Assembly: GCA_023426435.1 (NCBI GenBank)
Contig: JAFAAS010000070.1
Span: forward strand, 1-64,000
Direction of reading: 5' to 3'
Source: Verrucomicrobiota bacterium
GTDB taxonomy: Bacteria; Verrucomicrobiota; Verrucomicrobiia; Opitutales; Opitutaceae
Length of the DNA: 64,000 nt
Shown: one piece after another, positions 33,761 through 42,935 of the stretch
Layout of the letters: every line of letters starts with the position of its first letter
How positions within the stretch are numbered: the stretch's first letter is position 1
Position numbers and translations under genes: made by a program
The notes under the pieces: generated by a model
Told to the model about the DNA's origin: nothing
What the model saw: only the letters and a program-made list of their open reading frames with translations
Databases searched by the model: none

Positions 33761-34858
33761 GTGAGTCCCGACGAAATCAAAGAGCATCTCAAGCAGGTCA
33801 AATATCCCGGCTTCAGCCGCGACATCGTTTCGTTCGGGCTCGTGCGCTCGGCCGGAATCGTCGACGGCGTGGCGAAGGTCTCTCTCGCGCTCACCACGAG
33901 CGACCCGAAGATCCCGCTCCACCTCAAACGCGAGGTCGACGCCTGTCTGCGCGTCATCCCGGGAGTAAAGGAAACGATCGTCGATGTCGCCGTCACTCCG
34001 GCCAAAGCGCCCGCCCCCGCCGGCACCACCGGCGGAAATCTCGGCGGCAACGCCGGCGCCCCCAAAACCATCCAACACGCCATCGCGATCGGTTCCGGCA
34101 AAGGCGGCGTCGGCAAAAGCACGTTCGCCGTCAATCTCGCCTGCGCCCTCGCCCAACTGCTCGAATCGCAGGGCCGCCCGGGTCGCGTCGGCTTGATGGA
34201 TTGCGACATCTACGGTCCCAGCGTTCCGCTCATGATGGGTCTCGACGGCCGCCCCGAGGTCGAAGGCGAAGGCGCATCCGCCATGCTGATACCGATGGAA
34301 CGCCACGGCGTGAAGGTCATGAGCATGGGCTTCCTCGTCGACGACAACACGCCCGTCGTCTGGCGCGGCCCGATGATCATGAAGACCGTGCAGCAGTTCG
34401 TCCAAAACGTGAAATGGGGCGAACTCGACGTGCTCCTCGTCGACCTCCCGCCCGGCACCGGCGACGCCCAACTCTCGCTCGTTCAAACCCTGCCGCTCGA
34501 CGGCGCCGTCATCGTCACCACGCCCCAACCCGCCGCCACCAACGTCGCGCGCAAGGGCGGCCTGATGTTTCAAAAGGTCAACGTCCCGCTCCTCGGCGTC
34601 GCCGAAAACATGAGCTACTTCGTCGATCCCACCGGAACGAAGCACGCACTCTTCGGCAGCGGCGGCGGCATCGTCGCCGCCGAACGTCTCGGCACATCGC
34701 TCCTCGGCCAGGTGCCGTTGATTCCCGACATCCGCGAGGGCGGCGACTCCGGGTTGCCGATCGTGGTTAAATCGCCTGACAGTCAGGCAGCACGCACCTT
34801 CCGCGAGATCGCCGACACGCTGCTTTCTCGTCTCACTCCTCCCACGCGCAGCTCCTAG
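33761..34858 (+). CDS. apbC: Iron-sulfur cluster carrier protein Mrp/ApbC
   Basis: 365 residues from the GTG at 33761 (V-SPDEIKEHLKQVKYPG), where the MIP18/DUF59 domain begins; the open frame extends to 33677 but without coding character. The P-loop NTPase domain carries the deviant Walker A GSGKGGVGKST, DCDIYGPSVP, and LLVDLPPGTGDAQLS. The expected CxxC that holds the Fe-S cluster in many members is not seen: the region reads VAENMSYFVDPTGTKHALFG, lacking both cysteines. Family role: delivery of Fe-S clusters to apoproteins; this variant may differ. Confidence 0.9.
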   Translation: MSPDEIKEHLKQVKYPGFSRDIVSFGLVRSAGIVDGVAKVSLALTTSDPKIPLHLKREVDACLRVIPGVKETIVDVAVTPAKAPAPAGTTGGNLGGNAGAPKTIQHAIAIGSGKGGVGKSTFAVNLACALAQLLESQGRPGRVGLMDCDIYGPSVPLMMGLDGRPEVEGEGASAMLIPMERHGVKVMSMGFLVDDNTPVVWRGPMIMKTVQQFVQNVKWGELDVLLVDLPPGTGDAQLSLVQTLPLDGAVIVTTPQPAATNVARKGGLMFQKVNVPLLGVAENMSYFVDPTGTKHALFGSGGGIVAAERLGTSLLGQVPLIPDIREGGDSGLPIVVKSPDSQAARTFREIADTLLSRLTPPTRSS

Positions 34859-34927
34859 TGGTAAACCTTCGATGAACATCGGACCTCTCCCCTTTCGTTC
34901 CCTGTCGGATTGGTAACATTGCGGGCA

Positions 34928-34957
34928 TTGACACCCGTGACTGCCTCGCTCTCATTT
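34928..34957 (+). promoter_or_regulatory. Possible promoter, good -35 only
   Basis: TTGACA at 34928-34933, with TCATTT 18 bases later as a poor -10. It is 22 bases before the small conserved gene's ATG. Offered only as a candidate. Confidence 0.25.
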
Positions 34958-34978
34958 TCTCCCGCGCCGCCTTGCCGA

Positions 34979-35275
34979 ATGACTTCTCCTGCACCAGAGC
35001 CAGCGACGAGCCGTGATTTTGTGAAACAATCCAGCCTCTACCAGGAGTTCCTGGCCGAGCGCGAAGAGATCCTGAAGCACAAGTGGCTGGAATCGGAGCG
35101 ATTGGGCTACGACATCGGCTTCGAACGCGCATTGCTGGATTGGATACGAAAACATCGCGAGGGTTGGCGCGCTGCCCGTCGGCAACAGCAACACCAACAG
35201 CCTCCTCCGCCGCCCGCCGGCAGCAGCGGTTCGAGCGTTCCGTTCACGCCGCCGCCGCAAAAGAAAACGGGCTGA
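34979..35275 (+). CDS. Small conserved protein, function unknown
   Basis: 98 residues from the ATG at 34979; the upstream ATG region has no coding character. A helical core, SSLYQEFLAEREEILKHKW followed by LESERLGYDIGFERALLDWI and KHREGWR, looks strongly conserved in style (charged, regularly spaced Trp/Tyr). A low-complexity tail of Gln and Pro follows. I recall similar uncharacterised proteins in diverse bacteria but no name or role. It lies between apbC and a bidirectional terminator, in its own unit. Confidence 0.65.
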   Translation: MTSPAPEPATSRDFVKQSSLYQEFLAEREEILKHKWLESERLGYDIGFERALLDWIRKHREGWRAARRQQQHQQPPPPPAGSSGSSVPFTPPPQKKTG

Positions 35276-35291
35276 CGATTCCGTCATCCGC

Positions 35292-35327
35292 ACAGCAAAA
35301 AGCCGGGCATTCGCCCGGCTTTGCTGT
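35292..35327. terminator. Bidirectional intrinsic terminator
   Basis: Arms ACAGCAAAAAGCCGGGC and GCCCGGCTTTGCTGT around ATTC: a long stem with an A-rich 5' side and T-rich 3' side, suited to the convergent small conserved gene and rpmG. Confidence 0.8.
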
Positions 35328-35369
35328 TCTTACGGGGGCGAAAATCGCCGCCCAAAGATGGAAATCCGC

Positions 35370-35534
35370 TTACTTGATCTCTTTGTGCACCGTGTGGCGC
35401 TTCAGGTGCGGATTGTATTTCTTCTTCTCGATGCGCTCCGTAACCGTTTTCTTGTTACGATAGGTGAGATAACGGGAGGCCGGCTTGCCCTCTTTCTTGG
35501 CTTCGGTGCACTCCAAGGTGACGAGTTCTTGCAT
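35370..35534 (-). CDS. rpmG: Ribosomal protein bL33
   Basis: 54 residues, short but unmistakable: MQELVTLECTEAKKEGKPAS, then RYLTYRNKKTVTERIEKKKY, NPHLKRHTVHKEIK. This is the L33 pattern (basic, RYxTxRNKK, KxNPxLKRHTxHKE). Of the usual Cys pairs of zinc-binding (C+) forms, only a single Cys is present, so this is the C- form that does not need zinc. It sits 86 bases downstream of the EIIA-DAC gene and faces a bidirectional terminator. Confidence 0.95.
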   Translation of the reverse strand: MQELVTLECTEAKKEGKPASRYLTYRNKKTVTERIEKKKYNPHLKRHTVHKEIK

Positions 35535-35620
35535 GGTGGTAAATGGATTGAAGGGTCAGAGCAAACGCCCGCCCCCGCCCGGCGCAATCCCAAAGTAGAT
35601 CGCGCCCCTCTCCTTCGACT

Positions 35621-36961
35621 TCACCGCCGCTTTTCCATCAACGGCAGCATCACCCCGCGCCGGAAGAGCGTCACCTGGCCCGTGCTCGACGATACCACGA
35701 TCGAAATACACTTCGTCGCCACGCTCACCGCCGCCGCCGCCGCATGACGGCTCCCCAGCCCGCTCGGGAGCGAAAAATCGTTGTCCCCGGCCTGGATCAA
35801 ACTCCCCGCCGATTCGACGACGCCGTCCCCCCGGATGATGAACGCGCCGTCGATCGAGGAAAACTCCTTCACCGTCTCATCCATGAAGGGGTTCAGGATG
35901 TTGCGATCCTCTTCCTTGTAACCAAAAAATGGATTCAACACGAGCGGCTTGGTCAGCTTCTCGACGCGATTATTGTCTCCGAGCACGAACAGGCAGCCCA
36001 CCGGCCGCCCTTCGCGCCCCTCCACCGCCAGCTCCGTCGCCACGGCGATCACGCGCTCCAACACCTCCGGCTTCACGTCCTCCGGCAACAGATCGTTCTG
36101 CCCCGTCAGCAGCGTCTGAAACTCCCGCTCGATGTCGACGACCGTGAGCGTGTCGAACTGATTGCTGCCCGTCATCCCGCCGATGCAGCACACGCGATCC
36201 GTAAACGCGATCACCCCGCGCGTGACCGCCACCAAAATCGCACTGCGCAACTGCGCCATTCGCTGATTCGAAAACGACCGCACCTGGATCGTTTCATCGA
36301 ACTCCTCCTGATCCTCGCTGCCTTCCACCGGATTTCGCGTGACCAAAATCGTTTTCAACTTCGACGGCATCATCTTCGCCTCGATGCCGCCGACAAAGGT
36401 GTCGCCAAACACCAGCAGCGCCCGGCAGTTCGCGCCTTTCGCCACGCGTTCCGCCTCGCGAAACATCAACTTGTTGACGCGATTCTGCTGCGCCTGCACC
36501 GGCCGAATCCCCCCGAATCCGCCGACCAATTGCTCGTGCAACGCATCGAGATCCGGCGCGTTCACCAGCCCGTCGACGAGTTCCGGCTCCTTCACCTGCC
36601 GCGCGATGGACGCCAGCACCTGCAGGTAATCGCGCGCGTTCTCGCCCGCGATCAGCATCATGATCAATCGCACCCGCTCCTCCGCCAGCGCTCCATCGTG
36701 CTTGATCCCCGCCCGGCTGCGTCCGATCGCCAGAATGTAGCGCCGGCGCATCTTCACCCGCACGTGCGGCAAGGCGACGCCCAGTCCGAGATACGTCGTC
36801 ATCGTGCTCTCGCGCGCGAGCAGCCCTTTCAACAACGCATCCGCTTTCAGATCGGGAAACTGCTTCACGCACACCGCGAGCAGCTCCTGCAGCGCTCCTT
36901 CGAGGTCGAGGCTGTGCAGATCGATGATGCGGCTGCGCGCGATGATCCTATCGAGCCGCAT
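35621..36961 (-). CDS. EIIA-type PTS domain fused to diadenylate cyclase domain
   Basis: 446 residues. Residues 1-145 resemble the EIIA fructose/nitrogen-type PTS domain, with the phosphorylatable His66 in LGLGVALPHVRVK. A middle region (about 165-290) is unassigned. The C-terminal DAC domain has GREGRPVGCLFVLGD, VLNPFFGYKEEDRNIL, the DGA motif at 371-373 and GLGSRHAAAA at 401-410. DAC enzymes join two ATP to c-di-AMP; their RHR motif here reads RHA (Ala407), so activity needs testing. The fusion suggests that PTS phosphorylation state controls c-di-AMP synthesis. No membrane segments are seen. Confidence 0.82.
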   Translation of the reverse strand: MRLDRIIARSRIIDLHSLDLEGALQELLAVCVKQFPDLKADALLKGLLARESTMTTYLGLGVALPHVRVKMRRRYILAIGRSRAGIKHDGALAEERVRLIMMLIAGENARDYLQVLASIARQVKEPELVDGLVNAPDLDALHEQLVGGFGGIRPVQAQQNRVNKLMFREAERVAKGANCRALLVFGDTFVGGIEAKMMPSKLKTILVTRNPVEGSEDQEEFDETIQVRSFSNQRMAQLRSAILVAVTRGVIAFTDRVCCIGGMTGSNQFDTLTVVDIEREFQTLLTGQNDLLPEDVKPEVLERVIAVATELAVEGREGRPVGCLFVLGDNNRVEKLTKPLVLNPFFGYKEEDRNILNPFMDETVKEFSSIDGAFIIRGDGVVESAGSLIQAGDNDFSLPSGLGSRHAAAAAVSVATKCISIVVSSSTGQVTLFRRGVMLPLMEKRR

Positions 36962-37085
36962 CGTTTAGAAATCCCCGCCCCGAAAAATCAAACGTCCGAT
37001 CGATCTCAGGTTGGCCAAGGTGCGAGGCACTTGCTTCGAGATTTGAACGTTGGTCGTTTCCAATTTCCCGCGTCACGCGCGGGCT

Positions 37086-37460
37086 TCAGCGCTCCCACTC
37101 CAGCGCGCCTTTCTTGATCTCGTAAAACAGGCCCAAGACCAACACGCCGAGGAAGAACAACACCGGACCGAGAATCGCGATCTGGTTGGCGAGAAACTCG
37201 CGGTAAATAAACGTCCACGGCACGAGAATCACGATCTCGAGATCGAACAACATGAACAGCAGCGCCGTCACATAAAACTTCACCGAGAAACGCGTGTGGA
37301 TCGCTCCTTCCGACGGAACGCCGCACTCATACGCCGAATCCTTGATCTTCGATCCTTTCGCGCGCTGGCCAAAAAAATGGCTCGCGCCGATCACCGCCCC
37401 GGTAATCCCGGCCGCGAGCAACACTTGAATCAGAAAAGGAAAATAAGCAGCAGCGCCCAT
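37086..37460 (-). CDS. nuoA: NADH-quinone oxidoreductase subunit A
   Basis: 124 residues with three membrane helices and the conserved loop SAYECGVPSEGAIHTRFSVKF after helix 1, including the Cys that marks the NuoA/ND3 quinone-site loop. Helix 2 (FYVTALLFMLFDLEIVILVPW) carries the conserved acidic residues. NuoA is part of the membrane arm of complex I. In most bacteria it begins a nuoA-N operon, but here the following gene is the EIIA-DAC fusion and no other nuo gene is in the window. A weak hairpin (arms CCCGCG/CGCGGG at 37068-37084) follows the stop. Confidence 0.93.
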   Translation of the reverse strand: MGAAAYFPFLIQVLLAAGITGAVIGASHFFGQRAKGSKIKDSAYECGVPSEGAIHTRFSVKFYVTALLFMLFDLEIVILVPWTFIYREFLANQIAILGPVLFFLGVLVLGLFYEIKKGALEWER

Positions 37461-37554
37461 CGCGCTCGAAATTGGGCGCAGCTAGGCCCGCGAGACAAGT
37501 GGGAAAGTTGCTTTCCTTCGCGCCCTTCCGCCGCCCCGCCTCCCGCCGTCCAAA

Positions 37555-38604
37555 TCAGGACCCGACGTCGATGATCTGCGCCGTCTTCACCTTCGTCGAA
37601 CCGACGCCCAGCGTTTCCGCAAACTCCAGCGTCCGGATCTCCTCCGGCACCGGCTGAAACCCGTTCTGCCGGCGCAACAAATCCATCTTCGCCCGCATCA
37701 ACGCATCCATCATCACCGGATCCGTGCTCAACCACAACAACGGCTCCGACGACGCATACAGCGAATTGAAATACGGTCCGCCGATATACTGAAACCGCTC
37801 CAGGCTCGCGAGCGTGAACATCCACGTCTCACGCAACTCGGGAATCGCGCTCATCTCCGCCACCGCCGCCGGCGCATTCGCCGGCGAACGGAAGAAGCGC
37901 GCCGTGTTCGACGCATTCCAGAGCGTCGCATTCACCAACGCTCCATTGATCCCCAGAATCGCGTGATCCGTGTAAACCGGCAGGTTGATCCAGAAATCCG
38001 CATCGAGAAACAAGGGCGTCGCCAGGAAGCTCTTGCGATCTTCATCCGCCGTCGTGTCCGCATCATAACCTTCCGTCTGCTGCTGCGCGAAAATCGGATC
38101 GAAACGCTGCGGCAGTGGAGAATCGTAAAACCACACCGGATCGTAATAACGCCCCGACTCGAGCACGTAGATCGGATGCTCCTTGAACGGCGAATCACCC
38201 GTCACCAGCGACGGCAAATAACCCGTCATCCGCAGCCGCAACTGATTCAACCCAACCAGAAAGATATCCTTCTTCTCGAAACCGCGCTTTTCCAGCGCCG
38301 CAATCACCGCTTTCACCAAGGGAATCGGCGTCGCCATCCCCGGACCCGAATCGCTGTAAATCTTCAACCCCACCTTCTTCTTCTCCCCCGGCTCCAACTT
38401 GCGCCCACTCTGCTCCTCGAACGCGGAGATGAGTTTCTCCACCTCGCGCCGATAAGTCGCTTCATCGAAGCCCGCCAATCGCGCTTGCAACACCGGCGCC
38501 GGCGGAGCCTTGGGCGGCAACCCGGCCGCCGTCTGGCCGCTCGCGCTCGACAAGCCGAGGCCGAAAACCGCCAGGGCTAAAACCTGAAGAAAGGGCAGAC
38601 GCAT
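37555..38604 (-). CDS. Exported DUF362-like protein
   Basis: 349 residues from the ATG at 38604; the open frame extends over 300 bases upstream but overlaps the dnaG start region and has no coding character. Signal peptide LPFLQVLALAVFGLGLSSASGQ. The body (VGLKIYSDSGPGMATPIPLV, KAVIAALEKRGFEKKDIFLV) resembles the DUF362 fold, some members of which bind Fe-S clusters; no cysteine cluster is visible here. Function unknown. Divergent from dnaG. Confidence 0.6.
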   Translation of the reverse strand: MRLPFLQVLALAVFGLGLSSASGQTAAGLPPKAPPAPVLQARLAGFDEATYRREVEKLISAFEEQSGRKLEPGEKKKVGLKIYSDSGPGMATPIPLVKAVIAALEKRGFEKKDIFLVGLNQLRLRMTGYLPSLVTGDSPFKEHPIYVLESGRYYDPVWFYDSPLPQRFDPIFAQQQTEGYDADTTADEDRKSFLATPLFLDADFWINLPVYTDHAILGINGALVNATLWNASNTARFFRSPANAPAAVAEMSAIPELRETWMFTLASLERFQYIGGPYFNSLYASSEPLLWLSTDPVMMDALMRAKMDLLRRQNGFQPVPEEIRTLEFAETLGVGSTKVKTAQIIDVGS

Positions 38605-38679
38605 ACGTGTGTGAGTCGTCGGACGATTGCTAAAGTTTCCTCTATACCGGGAAGGCCATCGCGTCAAAGGGCGGGGAAC

Positions 38680-38685
38680 TTGACA
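38680..38685 (+). promoter_or_regulatory. TTGACA box upstream of dnaG
   Basis: A perfect -35 hexamer 61 bases before the dnaG ATG, but no convincing -10 follows at 16-19 bases. Weak candidate. Confidence 0.2.
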
Positions 38686-38746
38686 GCCGGTGACGCGGCT
38701 TGAAAGTGCATTCTTCGCCAGCCGCCCGGAGGGCGTGCGTTCGTCC

Positions 38747-40633
38747 ATGCCCGTCATCAAACCTTCCTGCGTCCGCGACCTCAAACTGCGGGTGAACCTC
38801 GCCGACGTCGTCTCGCGAGTCGTCACGTTGCGCAAAGCCGGCGGCGCGCGTCTCAAGGGCCTCTGCCCTTTCCACAACGAGAAAACCCCTTCCTTCCACG
38901 TCGATACCGACAAGGGTTTCTACAAGTGCTTCGGCTGCGGCAAAGCCGGCGACGCCATCACCTTTGTCCGCGAAACCGAACAACTCGGCTTCACCGAAGC
39001 CGTCGAAGCGCTCGGTCAACGTTTCAACATCCCCATCGAATACGAGGAGGGCTCCGGCGGCCCCACCCGCGAAGAGCGCTCGCTGCGCCAGGAATTGTTC
39101 GATCTGCACGATGTCGCCACGGAGCATTTTTATCAGGCCTTCAAGACGCGCGATGCCACCGGCGATTACATGCGCAACTACTGGACCGGCCAGCGCCGCT
39201 TCAGCCTCGAACTCGCCGACGAATTCAAGATCGGCGCCGTCGACGCCGCCGGCAGCGGACTCGGCGCCGCACTCCTCAAACGCAAATTCTCCGAAGAAGC
39301 CCTCCGCCGCTGCGGCCTTTTTTTCATCTACGAGGACGCCCAAATCACCGCAGCCACGCTGCGCCCGCGTTTCCGCGGCCGCCTGATGATCCCCATCCGC
39401 GACCACCAGGGTCGCGTCGTCGCCTTCACCGCCCGCCAAACCCAGCTCACTCCCGACGACGATCCCGCGCGAGAAGCGAAATACGTCAACTCCCCCGAAA
39501 CCCCCGTCTTCACCAAGGGCAACCTGCTCTTCAACCTCGACCGCGCCCGCACCGCCGTCGGCGACGGCAAACCTTTCGTCCTCGTCGAGGGTCAACTCGA
39601 CGCCCTTCGCTGCTGGTCCGTCGGCCTCAAAACCGCCATCGCTCCCCAAGGCACTTCCATCACCGAACCCCAGCTCATTCTCCTCCGCCGCTACCACCCG
39701 CAGGTCGAATGCTTCTTCGACAGCGACTCCGCCGGCCAGAAAGCCGCGCTCCGCTTCCTCCCCATGGCGCTCAAAGCCGGCCTCGAGGTCCGCTTCCTCA
39801 CTCTTTCCGGCGCCGAAAAACTCGATCCCGATCTCCTCTTCCTCGAACGCGGCCTCCCCGCCTACGACGACGTCCGCCGCCACGCCCAAACCGCCATGGC
39901 TTTCGCCTCGCGCGCCGTCCTCGCCGATGCCTCGACCGCTTCCGGCGAACAAAAATCCCGCGCCGCTCAATCGCTCTTCGAAATCGTCGCCCACTCCGAC
40001 AGCGAAGTGATCCGATCCCAATTCCTTACCGAAATCTCCGTCCACCTGCGCCTGCCCACCGCCGCCGTGCAGAAAGACTTCGGCACGTTCCTCACCCGCC
40101 GCGACCGCCAAAACGCCGCCCGTCCCGCCGAACAACCTCCAACCCGAAACTCAGAACCCCAAACTCCTCACTCCGCGCCGAACGGCGCCGCCCCCACCCC
40201 CGAACGCGACTTGCTCCTGCTCTGCCTCCATTTCGAAGATCTCGGCAAACCCCTCAGCTCCGCTCTCCCCCACGATTGGATCGACGTGAACCACCCCGCC
40301 GGCCTTCTCCTCAACCGTTTCCTCGCCGAATTCGAACACGACACCTGGCCCGGCCGCGACCATCTCGACGCCCTTCTCGAAACCGAAACCGAACGCAGCC
40401 TCGTCGCCTCACTCATATTCGACGCGCTCAAGCTCGACGACCCTATCAAGGTCGCCAACGAAGGACTTCGCCAACTCCGTGCCCGCGCCCTCGAACCACG
40501 CCTCAGGGAAATAGAACTTGCTTTAGCCACAGCCCACGCGGACAGTAATTCTGACCCAATTTCACTCTTGAAGGAACGCTCAGAACTGCATCGACAGCTC
40601 CGCCAGCCACTCAGTTTATCAGCCGCTTTATAG
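38747..40633 (+). CDS. dnaG: DNA primase
   Basis: 628 residues from the ATG at 38747 (MPVIKPSCVRDL), with GGAGGG about 13 bases upstream. Zinc-binding domain: Cys40, His43, Cys61, Cys64 (LCPFHNEKTPSFH, FYKCFGCGKAGDA). The TOPRIM core has the Glu in VLVEGQLDALR and DxD in FFDSDSAGQ. A C-terminal region follows for helicase interaction. The linker near residues 464-478 (PTRNSEPQTPHSAPN) is encoded by a 7-base tandem-repeat-like stretch (40136-40175) similar to intergenic repeats. DnaG makes RNA primers for replication. It precedes rpoD by 27 bases, the classic macromolecular-synthesis operon order. Confidence 0.96.
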   Translation: MPVIKPSCVRDLKLRVNLADVVSRVVTLRKAGGARLKGLCPFHNEKTPSFHVDTDKGFYKCFGCGKAGDAITFVRETEQLGFTEAVEALGQRFNIPIEYEEGSGGPTREERSLRQELFDLHDVATEHFYQAFKTRDATGDYMRNYWTGQRRFSLELADEFKIGAVDAAGSGLGAALLKRKFSEEALRRCGLFFIYEDAQITAATLRPRFRGRLMIPIRDHQGRVVAFTARQTQLTPDDDPAREAKYVNSPETPVFTKGNLLFNLDRARTAVGDGKPFVLVEGQLDALRCWSVGLKTAIAPQGTSITEPQLILLRRYHPQVECFFDSDSAGQKAALRFLPMALKAGLEVRFLTLSGAEKLDPDLLFLERGLPAYDDVRRHAQTAMAFASRAVLADASTASGEQKSRAAQSLFEIVAHSDSEVIRSQFLTEISVHLRLPTAAVQKDFGTFLTRRDRQNAARPAEQPPTRNSEPQTPHSAPNGAAPTPERDLLLLCLHFEDLGKPLSSALPHDWIDVNHPAGLLLNRFLAEFEHDTWPGRDHLDALLETETERSLVASLIFDALKLDDPIKVANEGLRQLRARALEPRLREIELALATAHADSNSDPISLLKERSELHRQLRQPLSLSAAL

Positions 40634-40660
40634 CCAGCTTGTAGAAGAGATCACTATCAC

Positions 40661-42499
<1,839 letters not shown>

Positions 42500-42501
42500 A
42501 G

Positions 42502-42530
42502 AAAAGGGCGCCGCTCACCGGCGCCCTTTT
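42502..42530 (+). terminator. Intrinsic terminator of dnaG-rpoD
   Basis: Arms AAAAGGGCGCCG and CGGCGCCCTTTT around loop CTCAC, three bases after the rpoD stop. Confidence 0.9.
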
Positions 42531-42624
42531 GCTTTCTCTTCGCGTTTATCCCGGAGACGCGTTCGCAAGCCACAAAACCGCTTTCCCTCTTTACAGTCCT
42601 ACCCGTCGGCATACGGTCCCACTC

Positions 42625-42831
42625 ATGGCTACTCCCACTCTGCAACTCGCAGCCTTCGGCATCGGCGGCATGGAATTGGTGCTGATCCTCGCGCTCGCGC
42701 TTCTGCTGTTCGGAGGCGCCAAGCTCCCTTCGCTCGCAAAAGGTCTCGGCCAATCCATCAAGGAGTTCAAGAAGGCCACCAAGGACGAAGACGAAGCGAA
42801 GGAAGAGCAGAAGAAGGAAATCACCCGCTAA
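42625..42831 (+). CDS. tatA: Twin-arginine translocase subunit TatA/TatE
   Basis: 68 residues. Short N-terminus, one membrane helix (MELVLILALALLLFGGAKLP), the FGxxKLP hinge, an amphipathic helix (SLAKGLGQSIKEFKKATKDE) and a charged tail rich in Glu and Lys. TatA oligomers form the pore of the Tat pathway for folded proteins. Length is typical for the A/E type; TatB would be longer. It stands alone between two terminators, so tatB and tatC must be elsewhere. Confidence 0.93.
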   Translation: MATPTLQLAAFGIGGMELVLILALALLLFGGAKLPSLAKGLGQSIKEFKKATKDEDEAKEEQKKEITR

Positions 42832-42860
42832 GCGGTCTGCCTTCCCGCTTGTTCGCACTC

Positions 42861-42890
42861 GAGCGCGCCACCCGGCGCGCTTTTTGTTTT
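42861..42890 (+). terminator. Intrinsic terminator of tatA
   Basis: Arms AGCGCGCC and GGCGCGCT around ACCC, followed by TTTTGTTTTT. Confidence 0.9.
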
Positions 42891-42935
42891 TATGGTGCAG
42901 CTGCCGCCGCGACCTCCCCACCCCGCCCTTCGCAA

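Noticed and set aside
37068..37084. Hairpin after nuoA as terminator
   Set aside because: Six-base arms CCCGCG/CGCGGG with no T-run; too weak to list as a separate feature.
38605..38913. N-terminal extension of the DUF362-like protein
   Set aside because: The upstream part overlaps the dnaG start antisense and precedes a clear signal peptide at 38604.
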